Below, in pieces: positions 1 through 8,481 of a stretch of DNA of 64,000 nt (position 1 is the stretch's first letter; each line of letters starts with the position of its first letter). A program made the translations under genes and the position numbers. Source of the stretch: Thioalkalivibrio nitratireducens DSM 14787. GTDB lineage: Bacteria; Pseudomonadota; Gammaproteobacteria; Ectothiorhodospirales; Ectothiorhodospiraceae. The notes under the pieces are model-generated. The model saw only the letters and a program-made list of their open reading frames with translations. It was not told where the DNA came from and ran no database searches. The stretch spans positions 1,922,001 to 1,986,000 of the forward strand of contig NC_019902.2 of NCBI RefSeq assembly GCF_000321415.2, in the 5' to 3' direction.

Positions 1-624
1 CGGTCCGCGTGCGTCACTTCGGTCCACTGCCATCCCCCCGCGCGTAGCGAAAAAGCCTGCTCGCGAGCCCCGCCTTCGCGTTGACGTTCAGTACCCCCTC
101 CTCGCCGCGGCGGTCCGATTCCCTGTTCAGGCAGCCCCAGATCCCAGCGATCCGATGGAGTCTTGCAGCCACGCAGCATAGGCGAACCGGCCGCCCTCGG
201 CAAAATGGGCGAAACCGCGTCATGCGCCACGCCGGCCACTTGCGGAAGCCGCTATCAGTTGCCGCCCCCGAAGCCGACACGGGTTGTTTTTCGATCGGGT
301 ATCGATGTTCATGTGTGTTCTTCCGCGGCTCGTTTTCATCCTTCGGGGTGCCGCACGCCCGCGGGCTAAAGAGTTCGCGGGAAAATCGCGTGCCGCGCCC
401 CTCCCAACCCACAAGCGCGGAGAGAGATTCTCATCGTCACAGGCGGCGCAGCGTCACCACAGTGCGTCGTCGGGGGCTGCTCCCCAACGAACCACCCGTT
501 TGGCCGAACGACCGGTCCCTGCTACGCTCCATTCGTGGGCACCGCAGTTTCAGCAGCCCATTGCAACAACAGCGACGCTCATAAGACGCCTATAACACAT
601 CCAAGAGTCACAGGGAGGCTCCCA
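1..624. other. Non-coding stretch upstream of the CotH-like gene
   Basis: No open frame here has protein-like composition; the frames present are arginine/serine-rich shadows. A TATAAC at 591-596 resembles a -10 box for the downstream gene, but I see no convincing -35 hexamer at the right distance. I see no RNA gene or repeat. Confidence 0.5.
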
Positions 625-2409
625 ATGGAAGGTTTCGGCCGCGTACCGTATGGATATCTGCGCTGGGTGACCGGGCTCGCGCTGGTACTTTTCCTCAGCA
701 CGATGACCGCCGGTTGCATGGGCTCCGGCTCCAGCGACGCAGCGGACGTACCGCTGCTGCCCGTGGTGCCTCTCGATCTGACCCTCGCACCCGAAGACCT
801 CGCCGAACTCTACGCGCGCGACCCGACGTCGAACGACCGGCTGCCGGCGGTGGCTCGTTTCGGCGACGACAGCCCGCCTGCGGACGTCAACATGCGCTTT
901 CGCGGCAGCTCGACCCGCTTTCTGCCCAAGAAATCGTTCAACATCCGCTTCGATGGCGAGCAGGATCTGCTGTTCGGCAGCGAACGCATGAACGCGAACG
1001 CGATGTACACCGATCCGTCGATGATGCGCGAACATCTCACCTGGGGCATGTTCGCCCAGCTGGAACGCCCCGCGTCGCGCACGCGATACCTCGACCTCTC
1101 GATCAACGGAGTGTACGAAGGGCTGTACCTGCATATTGAACGGGTCGACCAGGATCTGCTGCGAAACGCCGGCCTGAACCCCTCCGGCACGCTGGTCCGG
1201 GACCAGTTCCGCGACCTGCGCGGGGTCGATCCGCGCGTCGATGCCACCTCCGCGTTCGGATTCCCATGGTCCACGATTCCCGAGAGCGAGCGTGCGAGCC
1301 TGCTCGCCGACGCGTTCAACAGCCGCGGATCCCCGAGCTGGAGCGACCTCGAACAACTCCTGCTCTGGGTCGAGCAGGCGGCCCCTGGCCCGGCGTTCGC
1401 CGCGGCGTTCCGGGAACGGTTCGACACCGACGTCTTCATCGACTGGCTCGCGATCCATTTCCTGATCGGCGACATCGACTCCTTCGGCGACGACTACTGG
1501 CTGTACCTCGACCACGAGCGCGAAGATGCCCGATGGGTGGTGATTCCCTGGGATCACGATCTCTCCTTCGGCTCGCATACCCGCGCCGACTACGGCATCG
1601 CCAACGACTTCTTTGCCTACGAGTATCCGCTGGCCGACACCTGGGGCAACCGGCTGGTGCAATTGTTCCTGAACACGCCCGAGCTGCGGGAAACGCTCGA
1701 CGCACGCATGCGCGACCTGATGCGCAACGCGTTTACCGAGTCGTGGTTCGAGCGGCAGATCGAAGCAGCGTGGGCCGAAATCGGTCCCAGCGTGCTGCGC
1801 GCGCCGGGTGCCCCCGGGCCCTCGCCGGCGTTCGAGGTCCACCCGCAGAACCACCACAGCGTTCAGGGCGTCCCCGAGCTGCATCTGGAACTCCTGCGCG
1901 ATTTCGTTGCACTGCGCTACGCGTTCATCGAACGCAAGATCTCGCCGCCAATCGATGGCGAACGCTACCAGGCCTCGCGCCAAATCCTGGGTACCGTCCG
2001 CGCCGGCGAGCCGCTGGTGTTCACCGACCGCGCCGGCTTCACCATTGCCCGCCTCGATCCCGTCGACACGATCGAAGCCTGGGGGAAGATCGACGTCGAG
2101 GTTCGCCCCGACCCGGCTCAAGACGGCGTCGACCGGGCATGGACCTTGCGCAGCACGGTGCCCGAGTTCGAAGCGCAGCTGACCCTCTACTACCGGAACG
2201 AACTGCCTCCCAATCTCGAGAACTGGTACACAGGGGGGTTCGTGCCGCTCGGGCGCCAATGGGAACTGGTGATGGCCCGGCGCTACGGCGCCAGCGTCGA
2301 GCCGATTCCCGGCTCGCGCGTCAACCCGTTCAGCAACAAGGTCTCGGCTGCGATTACCGTGCAGCCCGAGCTCGCGCAGGAGTTCGCGGTGGTGCTTTCA
2401 CAGGACTAA
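625..2409 (+). CDS. CotH-like kinase-fold lipoprotein
   Basis: The product is 594 aa. I chose the ATG at 625 because AGGGAGG lies just upstream (612-618) and because it directly opens a lipoprotein signal peptide: a hydrophobic stretch at residues 15-29 and a lipobox ending at Cys31. The mature part matches the CotH family, first seen as a Bacillus spore-coat protein with an atypical protein-kinase fold. Visible family motifs are FRGSSTRF (92-99), KSFNIRFD (103-110), FGDDYWLYLD (287-296) and IPWDHDLSFG (307-316), whose Asp residues correspond to the metal/catalytic acids of CotH kinases. In Gram-negative bacteria such proteins are lipoproteins of unknown substrate, so the role here is unknown. 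The neighbour at 2434 is convergent, so it stands alone. Confidence 0.88.
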   Translation: MEGFGRVPYGYLRWVTGLALVLFLSTMTAGCMGSGSSDAADVPLLPVVPLDLTLAPEDLAELYARDPTSNDRLPAVARFGDDSPPADVNMRFRGSSTRFLPKKSFNIRFDGEQDLLFGSERMNANAMYTDPSMMREHLTWGMFAQLERPASRTRYLDLSINGVYEGLYLHIERVDQDLLRNAGLNPSGTLVRDQFRDLRGVDPRVDATSAFGFPWSTIPESERASLLADAFNSRGSPSWSDLEQLLLWVEQAAPGPAFAAAFRERFDTDVFIDWLAIHFLIGDIDSFGDDYWLYLDHEREDARWVVIPWDHDLSFGSHTRADYGIANDFFAYEYPLADTWGNRLVQLFLNTPELRETLDARMRDLMRNAFTESWFERQIEAAWAEIGPSVLRAPGAPGPSPAFEVHPQNHHSVQGVPELHLELLRDFVALRYAFIERKISPPIDGERYQASRQILGTVRAGEPLVFTDRAGFTIARLDPVDTIEAWGKIDVEVRPDPAQDGVDRAWTLRSTVPEFEAQLTLYYRNELPPNLENWYTGGFVPLGRQWELVMARRYGASVEPIPGSRVNPFSNKVSAAITVQPELAQEFAVVLSQD

Positions 2410-2433
2410 CCCGCGCCTGCGCAGCGGATACGA

Positions 2434-4371
2434 TCAGGCGCCGCCCGGGTGTATACCGGGAACCACGGCCAGTTTCGGCACCGCCGCCGGCGGAACGCTT
2501 GCTGCCGGGGGCGGCACGCTTGCCGCCGGGAGCGGTGCCGCCGCCTGGTACTCGGGCACCAGCTCGCGCAGCACGTTCTGCAGTGCCGCCTCGTCGAACC
2601 GGCTGCAGGCCTGTTCCAGTGCCTGCAGCCGCGGCGCGACCCAACCCCTGCTCACACGCCGCGCCTGGGCCTGAAGGATCTTGGGGTGGCCGGTGCCGAT
2701 CGGGTTCTCGTGTTCGTGGAACAGATCTTCGTGCAGCTTTTCGCCCGGGCGCAGGCCGATGAAGCGCAGCTCGATATCCCGTCCGGGCTCGTGTCCGGAA
2801 AGGCGGATCATTTCCTCGGCCAGATCGCGGATCCGGATCGGCTTGCCCATATCCAGCACGAACACCTCGCCGCCCGACCCCATCGCTGCCGCCTGCAGAA
2901 TCAGGCTCACCGCCTCCGGAATCGTCATGAAATAGCGGGTGATCTCGGGATGCGTGACCGTAACCGGGCCGCCTTCGGCGATCTGTCGTCGAAACAGCGG
3001 GACCACCGAACCGGTCGACCCCATCACATTGCCGAACCGCGTGACGATGAACGCCGCGCCTCCCGCTTCGGCCACGCTCTGGCAATACAGCTCGGCGATA
3101 CGCTTGCTCGCCCCCATCACGTTCGTCGGCCCCACCGCCTTGTCGGTGGATACTAGCAGGAACTTCTCGCAGCCATAGGCTGCGGCGAGATCGGCCACCA
3201 GCTTCGTGCCGAACACATTCACCTTGACGCCCTCGACCGCGTTGTGTTCGACCAGTGGCACATGCTTGTACGCAGCGGCATGCAGCACCACCTGCGGCCG
3301 ATGCGCGTCGAACACCTGGCGCATGCGCACCGGGTCAGTCACATCCCCCAGCAGCGCCGCGTACGCAACGCCCCCATCCAGGCGTTGCATGTCCCGCTCA
3401 ACCGCGTACAGTCCGTACTCGGCGTGTTCCAGCATAATCAGGCACTGTGGCGCGTAACGCGCCACCTGCCGGCACAGCTCCGAACCGATGGAGCCCCCCG
3501 CGCCGGTCACCAGCACCCGCTTGCCCTCGAGAAACGCGTGCAGGCCCGCGTCGTCGAGCGTGATCACCTCACGACCGAGCAGATCCTCGAGCTCCACTTC
3601 GCGCAGCCGGGATACCTCCACACGCCCATCCGCGAGTTTCTCCAGCGACGGCAAAGTCACGCACGGTACACCGTAGTGAGCCGCCACATCGACGATCCTG
3701 CGCATCAGCGCTGCGCCAGCCCCCGGCATCGCGATCAGCACGATATGCAGGTCCAGCTCGCGCAGCCGCGCGTCGAGCTCGGAGATCGGCCCGAGCACGG
3801 GCACACCATGAAGGTCGCGTCCCAGCTTGCGCGAATCGTCGTCCAAGAACCCGACCGGAAGATACGCGCGGGTCTTGATCAGTTCTCGCACCAGCAGGTC
3901 GCCGGACCAACCCGCGCCGATCACCAGCGCGCGGCGCCGGTTCCCGGACGGCCGGTAATGATCCTTGAACCACCGATACGTGAGCCGCGGCGCCGTCAGC
4001 CCGATCGTCAGAAACAGCGGATACGCGGCCAGCACCGCCACCGGCAGGCTGCCCGCCCGCCCGGAGACGGCCAGCAGCAGCATCGTGACCGCGGCCCCGA
4101 CCCAGACCGCACGCAGAATCCGCATCATGTCCGGCACCGACGCGAAGCGCCAGATGCCGCGATAGAGGCCGAAATAGGTAAACGTGACCGCCTGCACCGG
4201 CAGGCTCAGCGCCAGCAGCAGAACGAACGCCGCCAGGTGGCTGCCGCTGTCCAGAAACTGGAGATCGAAGCGGACCAGGAATGCCAGCAACAACGCCAGG
4301 GGCACCCACAGCAGGTCGTGCAGAAACGCCGCCCATCGGTTCAACACCAACGGCAACACATGAAACCCCAA
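2434..4371 (-). CDS. Membrane nucleotide-sugar 4,6-dehydratase (WbpM/CapD type)
   Basis: The product is 645 aa, the usual length for the long WbpM/CapD/PglF family. These inner-membrane enzymes convert UDP-GlcNAc to the 4-keto-6-deoxy sugar used for O-antigen, capsule or glycoprotein sugars. About four transmembrane helices occupy residues 10-130. A first Rossmann-like domain begins with GAGWSG (152-157). The catalytic SDR domain begins with GAGGSIGS (290-297) and has HAAAYKHVPLVE near 364-375. The catalytic triad appears as Ser408, Met419 and Lys423 (VMGASK), i.e. the Ser-Met-Lys version typical of WbpM rather than Ser-Tyr-Lys. The C-terminus is a Pro/Ala-rich tail. It lies in the polysaccharide gene group and probably supplies a modified sugar for the exported glycan. 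Confidence 0.93.
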   Translation of the reverse strand: MGFHVLPLVLNRWAAFLHDLLWVPLALLLAFLVRFDLQFLDSGSHLAAFVLLLALSLPVQAVTFTYFGLYRGIWRFASVPDMMRILRAVWVGAAVTMLLLAVSGRAGSLPVAVLAAYPLFLTIGLTAPRLTYRWFKDHYRPSGNRRRALVIGAGWSGDLLVRELIKTRAYLPVGFLDDDSRKLGRDLHGVPVLGPISELDARLRELDLHIVLIAMPGAGAALMRRIVDVAAHYGVPCVTLPSLEKLADGRVEVSRLREVELEDLLGREVITLDDAGLHAFLEGKRVLVTGAGGSIGSELCRQVARYAPQCLIMLEHAEYGLYAVERDMQRLDGGVAYAALLGDVTDPVRMRQVFDAHRPQVVLHAAAYKHVPLVEHNAVEGVKVNVFGTKLVADLAAAYGCEKFLLVSTDKAVGPTNVMGASKRIAELYCQSVAEAGGAAFIVTRFGNVMGSTGSVVPLFRRQIAEGGPVTVTHPEITRYFMTIPEAVSLILQAAAMGSGGEVFVLDMGKPIRIRDLAEEMIRLSGHEPGRDIELRFIGLRPGEKLHEDLFHEHENPIGTGHPKILQAQARRVSRGWVAPRLQALEQACSRFDEAALQNVLRELVPEYQAAAPLPAASVPPPAASVPPAAVPKLAVVPGIHPGGA

Positions 4372-4779
4372 TGTCGACCCCCCAGCCGCGGCAACGACGC
4401 TGAATTCACGAAAAGTATGGCACAGACCACGGTCCAGCCGGGCTGACCCCGATCCGGGAATGACCGTCGGATCCGACTAATGCGATCGCGCCCAGCGCGG
4501 CCGCCATCCGCCCATCGACGGCCCGCACCGGGCCCGTTCCGGCCGGCTGGTCACGGGGGAAACCGAACGCCTCCCGCTCCTGGAGCCTGACGGCGGCACC
4601 GCGCCGACGCGCGGCGAACTCCCGCCTGCGTCAAGGCCCGACACCCACTGTCGTGCTCGGCCCCTGGCCCCACGTCGCCCTGCGTCTTCACGCCGCCCTC
4701 GGCATCGCCGCACGAGCACTTCCCTTCGGCATGCGGCCGCGGTCATGCACACGCGTTCCCGCCCGGGAACACCGACTTC
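4372..4779. other. Intergenic region upstream of the dehydratase gene
   Basis: This 408-bp stretch separates the dehydratase gene from the methyltransferase-like/GNAT locus. The frames in it are arginine-rich and not protein-like. A CATACT-type -10 sequence on the minus strand near 4414-4419 is the only promoter-like signal and it lacks a good -35 box. I see no repeat or terminator. Confidence 0.4.
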
Positions 4780-6256
4780 CTACCGGAAATCGGTATCGCC
4801 CGACATCAGCCACCAGCGCCCGTTCAACTCGGCGGGCGCCGGACCCGGCGTCCGGATGCTGGTCGGCACCACGACATCCGGATCGGTCACCGTGGCGTCG
4901 TCCAAGCCCAGGCTCGCCGCGTGTGTGCTCGTGATCCACGCGAACACTTCCGGATACCCGGCAGCCGCCGCCCAGTCCCGCGCTGCGGCCACCAACTCCG
5001 GCAACGACCCAAGCGACCCGACCAGATCCATCAACTCCACCCGCTGCGCGTGCTCGCGCAGCACGATCACGCCCCGCCAGCCGGGCCGCCAGCGCCGGCG
5101 CACGCCGAAAACCCGGTAGCGATACTCCGGGTGCTGCAGGTAGCGGTAGCGCAGCCAGGCGTAGTCGCGTACGCCGACGATCGCCTCCTGCAGATCACGC
5201 GCCATCGCGGCCCAGAGCCGTTCGACCGCACGCGCCGCGCGCCCGGCCGGCAACTCCGCCAGATCCGCCAGACGCCACCGTCCGTTCGTCGCAGCGGCGG
5301 CCGGCCACCGAGGCTCGACCATGCGCCCGACCTCGGCGTACAGGCCCAACCGCTCGGCCAGCGTGAAATGTCGCCGGTTCGGGAAGCCGAACCCGATCAG
5401 GTGCTTGCTCCCGTACCCGGAGCAGGTCTCCGGCACGCTGGCCGCCGCACGAAAAAACGCTCCCTGGCGTGTCAGCACGCCGCGGTCACCCGCTTCCACC
5501 ATCACGTCCGCGACCTGCCCCGCCCATTCCCTGCGCCCCAGAAAGCGCACCTCGCGCGTCAGCCCGCCATAATGCGCAACCACACGGCCGTCGCGCAGCG
5601 TCAATGCCCCCTGACCCCGCCCCTGGCCGTACTTCCAATGCCACAGCGCCTCGCTCATCGGGTGGCCGAACACCCGCTGGAACAATGCCTGCACCTCCGG
5701 CAACAACTCCGGCTCCTGGTAGGTCACCCGCCAGCGCCCCGCCGCCTGCTCGCGTGCGAGCACCAGCAGCTCCCCGGCCGCCGCAGCGCCGCGCTCGCCG
5801 GCCGGCCCGGCCCACGGCAGCTGCACCGCGCACTGTCCCTCCAGCCGGAACCCTGCGCGCGAGGCCAGGCTCAGCACCTGTTCGCGGACCAGCCACCCGG
5901 CACGCCCTGGCCGTCGCTGCGCGCCGACAAAAAAATCGAGCAGCAGCAGCCGGCCGCCGGGCCTCGAGCCAGCGGTAGGCCCTGCCCAAAAGCGTCAGCA
6001 CATCTCGGGCGCGCGTATTGCCCAGCGCCACCACCGCGGCCAACGGCTCCGCTGGCGCGGGCGGGTCGGCATCCACCGGGAGCCAGCCCCCCTGCGCCGG
6101 CGCAGGCTCCAGCACCTGCTCGGCCTCTTCGAGTCGAGGGAGTTGCGCAGGCACCACGGGCAGCCCGGCGCGCTGCAGCACGCGCACCGCACCGTGCTCC
6201 GGCAGCCATTCCTGCAACGCCTCGGGCCAGCCGGCGCATCCGTGGCGTTCGCCCAT
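4780..6256 (-). pseudogene. Methyltransferase-like/GNAT acetyltransferase fusion, broken by a 1-base frameshift
   Basis: The reading frame starts at the ATG 6256-6254, which overlaps the stop of the ABC ATPase gene (TGATG), and runs 98 codons to Glu at 5965-5963. One extra G (plus-strand C at 5962 or 5963) then shifts the frame. Skipping it joins YRWLE to PGGRLLLLDFF and continues for 393 codons to the stop at 4780, about 491 aa in all. The first about 165 residues resemble the late beta-strands of a class I SAM methyltransferase but show no GxGxG motif I, so they may be non-catalytic. The C-terminal part (from VTYQEPELLPEVQALF) resembles GNAT acetyltransferases, with WHWKYGQGRG and VVAHYGG. 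The intact 3' frame alone starts at 5877. The break could be a sequencing error or a real mutation. The likely role is modification of the exported glycan. Confidence 0.8.
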
Positions 6257-7596
6257 CAGCCCACACTCGCCAGGATCCGCTCCTCCAGGGCCTCCCAGCG
6301 ATGCGGCAGCGACACCACGCCCTGTTCCAGCCCCGCCTGCGTCACGTTCAGCTCGGCGACCATGATCGCCCGCTCGTAGCAATGGATCCCGCGTTCGCAA
6401 AGCAGGTAGACATTCACCCCGTAGGTTCCCTTCAGGATCGGAATCCGGGGAAAGCACAGCCGCACCCACGACCGACCTTCGGCGTCGCGTTCCAGCACGA
6501 CTCCGTCGTTGTGGGTGCCGGCGCTGCAGACGATCCGGCCGTCCATCTGGGTGACCGCCGCCGCCACCGACGGGGGCGGAATCGCGGGATCCGAAACGAA
6601 ATCGACCTCGACGCAGACTTCCGAATGACCCGACCGCACCGCAACGCGCCGGCCGGCATTCCCGTCGACGCGCACGGTCACCGACTGCAGCCGCGCGCCT
6701 CCCGCTGCGATCCCGACCGGTGCCACCGCCGAGAATTCCCTTTGCTGCGACGCTTCGGCGACCTCCTGCGCCGGCGCTGCATCGGCCGCCGCGTCCGCGT
6801 GCGCGTCCGCTGCATCGTTCGCGCCCGCGTTCTGCGACACTTCCGCAGCCACGTCGGCCGTCGCCGTCAGCGCATCGGTATTCATGAAACTGCTATACGC
6901 CGCGATCACTGCCGCAGGCTCGCCATCGCGCACCAGGCGGCCCTGGTCGAGCCAGATCACGCGGTCGCAGATCGCCTCCACCTGATACAGCGAATGGGAG
7001 CAGAACACGATCGTGCGACCGCCGTTCTTGAACTGCATGATCCGGTCGAAGGACTTGCGCGCGAACGCGCCGTCGCCCACCGAGAGCGCCTCGTCGATCA
7101 GCAGCACGTCGGGCTCGATACAGGTCGCGACCGCGAACGCCAGGCGCATGAACATTCCGGACGAGTACGTCTTGACCGGCTGGTCAATGAACTTGCCGAG
7201 CCCGGCAAACTCGGTGATCTCGGCGTAGCGCTCGCGCATCGCGTCGCGCCCCACGCCCATGATCGCGCCTTTCAGGAACACATTGTCACGGCCGCTCATC
7301 TCGGGATGGAACCCGCCGCCGAGCTCGAGCAGCGCGCCGACGGTGCCGTTCACCTCGACCGTACCCGAGCTCGGCGTCAGCGTGCCCGCGACCAGCTTCA
7401 GCAAGGTGCTCTTGCCGGCGCCGTTGTTGCCGACCAGCCCCAGCACCTGGCCCGGAGACACGTCCAGGTCGACCGGCCGCAACGCCGCCACCTCCCGATG
7501 CCGGGGGCGCTGCGTCACCACCTCGAGCAGCCGATCCAATGGCCGTTCATAGAGTGCGTACGAACGCCCCGCGCCGCGCAGCCGGATCGCGGTCAC
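6256..7596 (-). CDS. wzt: ABC exporter ATP-binding subunit with Wzt-like C-terminal domain
   Basis: The product is 446 aa. I chose GTG at 7596 because it overlaps the permease stop (GTGA), while further upstream the frame runs through the permease gene. The nucleotide-binding domain has Walker A GNNGAGKST (56-64), signature YSSGMFMRLAF (144-154), Walker B DVLLIDEA (163-170) and the switch His201. After an Ala/Asp/Glu-rich linker (about 240-290) follows a beta-rich C-terminal domain to residue 446, ending with motifs such as VYLLCERGIHCYE. This architecture is that of Wzt from ABC-dependent O-polysaccharide export, where the C-terminal domain binds the modified non-reducing end of the glycan and sets export specificity. 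It pairs with the permease encoded just upstream. Confidence 0.92.
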   Translation of the reverse strand: MTAIRLRGAGRSYALYERPLDRLLEVVTQRPRHREVAALRPVDLDVSPGQVLGLVGNNGAGKSTLLKLVAGTLTPSSGTVEVNGTVGALLELGGGFHPEMSGRDNVFLKGAIMGVGRDAMRERYAEITEFAGLGKFIDQPVKTYSSGMFMRLAFAVATCIEPDVLLIDEALSVGDGAFARKSFDRIMQFKNGGRTIVFCSHSLYQVEAICDRVIWLDQGRLVRDGEPAAVIAAYSSFMNTDALTATADVAAEVSQNAGANDAADAHADAAADAAPAQEVAEASQQREFSAVAPVGIAAGGARLQSVTVRVDGNAGRRVAVRSGHSEVCVEVDFVSDPAIPPPSVAAAVTQMDGRIVCSAGTHNDGVVLERDAEGRSWVRLCFPRIPILKGTYGVNVYLLCERGIHCYERAIMVAELNVTQAGLEQGVVSLPHRWEALEERILASVG

Positions 7597-8411
7597 AACG
7601 CCTCCCGCACATGCGGAACCGCCCGGTGAAACAATACCCAGGCCGGCCCCAGCAGCAACAGCCAAAGCGCCAGCGGGCGCAATACGTTGCCGAGCGTTAC
7701 TTCGGTGCCCTGCAACACCCCGTGCACCAGCGCCATCAGATCGGCGAACGGATTGAACACCATCGCCGCCTGCATCGCCTCGGGCAGCATCTCGGGCATA
7801 TACAGGATCGGGGTCAGGAAGAACGTCATCGTGATCAGGAACGGAAACACCTGCGCCAGATCGCGCAGGAACACGCCGACCAGCGCGAGCAGATAACACA
7901 GCGGCACCAGCCACAGCAGCAGCACCAGGATCACGCCGGGCGCCAGCAATGCCGCCCCCGGCCCCTTCACCACCGCGATCACCGCGGTGTACGCGACCGC
8001 GTACACCGCACCGGAAACCAGTGCCGGCAGCAGCGGCAGAATCGGCAACGGAAACACCGCGCGGGCGTACAGCGGCGCGAACTCGCCGAGCACCGCGAGC
8101 GAACGGTTCAGGACATCCGCGATCATCAGCCAAGCGACGATGCCCACGAGAAAATAGTCGACGAACGGCACCGCGCCCGGAAAGCGCACGCCGAGCACGA
8201 GTTCCAGCAGGAACCAGTACGCCACGACCTGCAGCGCCGGCTGTGCGAACATCCACACGCCGCCGAGCAGCGTCCCCGAGGTCCGGATCCGCAGGTCGCG
8301 CCGGAACAGCAGGCCGAGCAAATCGCGCTCGCGCCACAGCGCGGCCGCCGGCCCGCCGATTCCGTCGACGGTACGGCGCAGGTAGCGCGGCGCAAACGTC
8401 AGCGCACGCAT
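7593..8411 (-). CDS. wzm: ABC-2 type polysaccharide exporter permease (Wzm-like)
   Basis: The product is 272 aa with about six hydrophobic helices, typical of the ABC-2 permeases that export O-antigen, teichoic acid or capsule glycans across the inner membrane. The N-terminal segment LLFRRDLRIRTSGTLLGGVW is the amphipathic interface element of this family. The FLTPILYMPEMLP segment near residue 205 is also characteristic. The 3' end overlaps the ATPase gene start by four bases, so the two subunits are translationally coupled. The stretch 8412-8481 separates it from the BNR-repeat gene. Confidence 0.92.
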   Translation of the reverse strand: MRALTFAPRYLRRTVDGIGGPAAALWRERDLLGLLFRRDLRIRTSGTLLGGVWMFAQPALQVVAYWFLLELVLGVRFPGAVPFVDYFLVGIVAWLMIADVLNRSLAVLGEFAPLYARAVFPLPILPLLPALVSGAVYAVAYTAVIAVVKGPGAALLAPGVILVLLLWLVPLCYLLALVGVFLRDLAQVFPFLITMTFFLTPILYMPEMLPEAMQAAMVFNPFADLMALVHGVLQGTEVTLGNVLRPLALWLLLLGPAWVLFHRAVPHVREAL

Positions 8412-8481
8412 TTGCTGACCCCGCCGTTCGCCGGCGCGGCGGGAAGATCACCCCCCGCCGCACCTCCGGCTCTTGCGTGCA

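Noticed and set aside
14-412. 132-aa open frame near the window start
   Set aside because: Arg/Gly-rich, no RBS, no family resemblance; overlapping frames on the other strand look equally poor.
4921-7629. 902-aa open frame on the plus strand
   Set aside because: It runs antisense across the GNAT and wzt genes, is His/Arg/Pro-rich, and has no recognisable domain.
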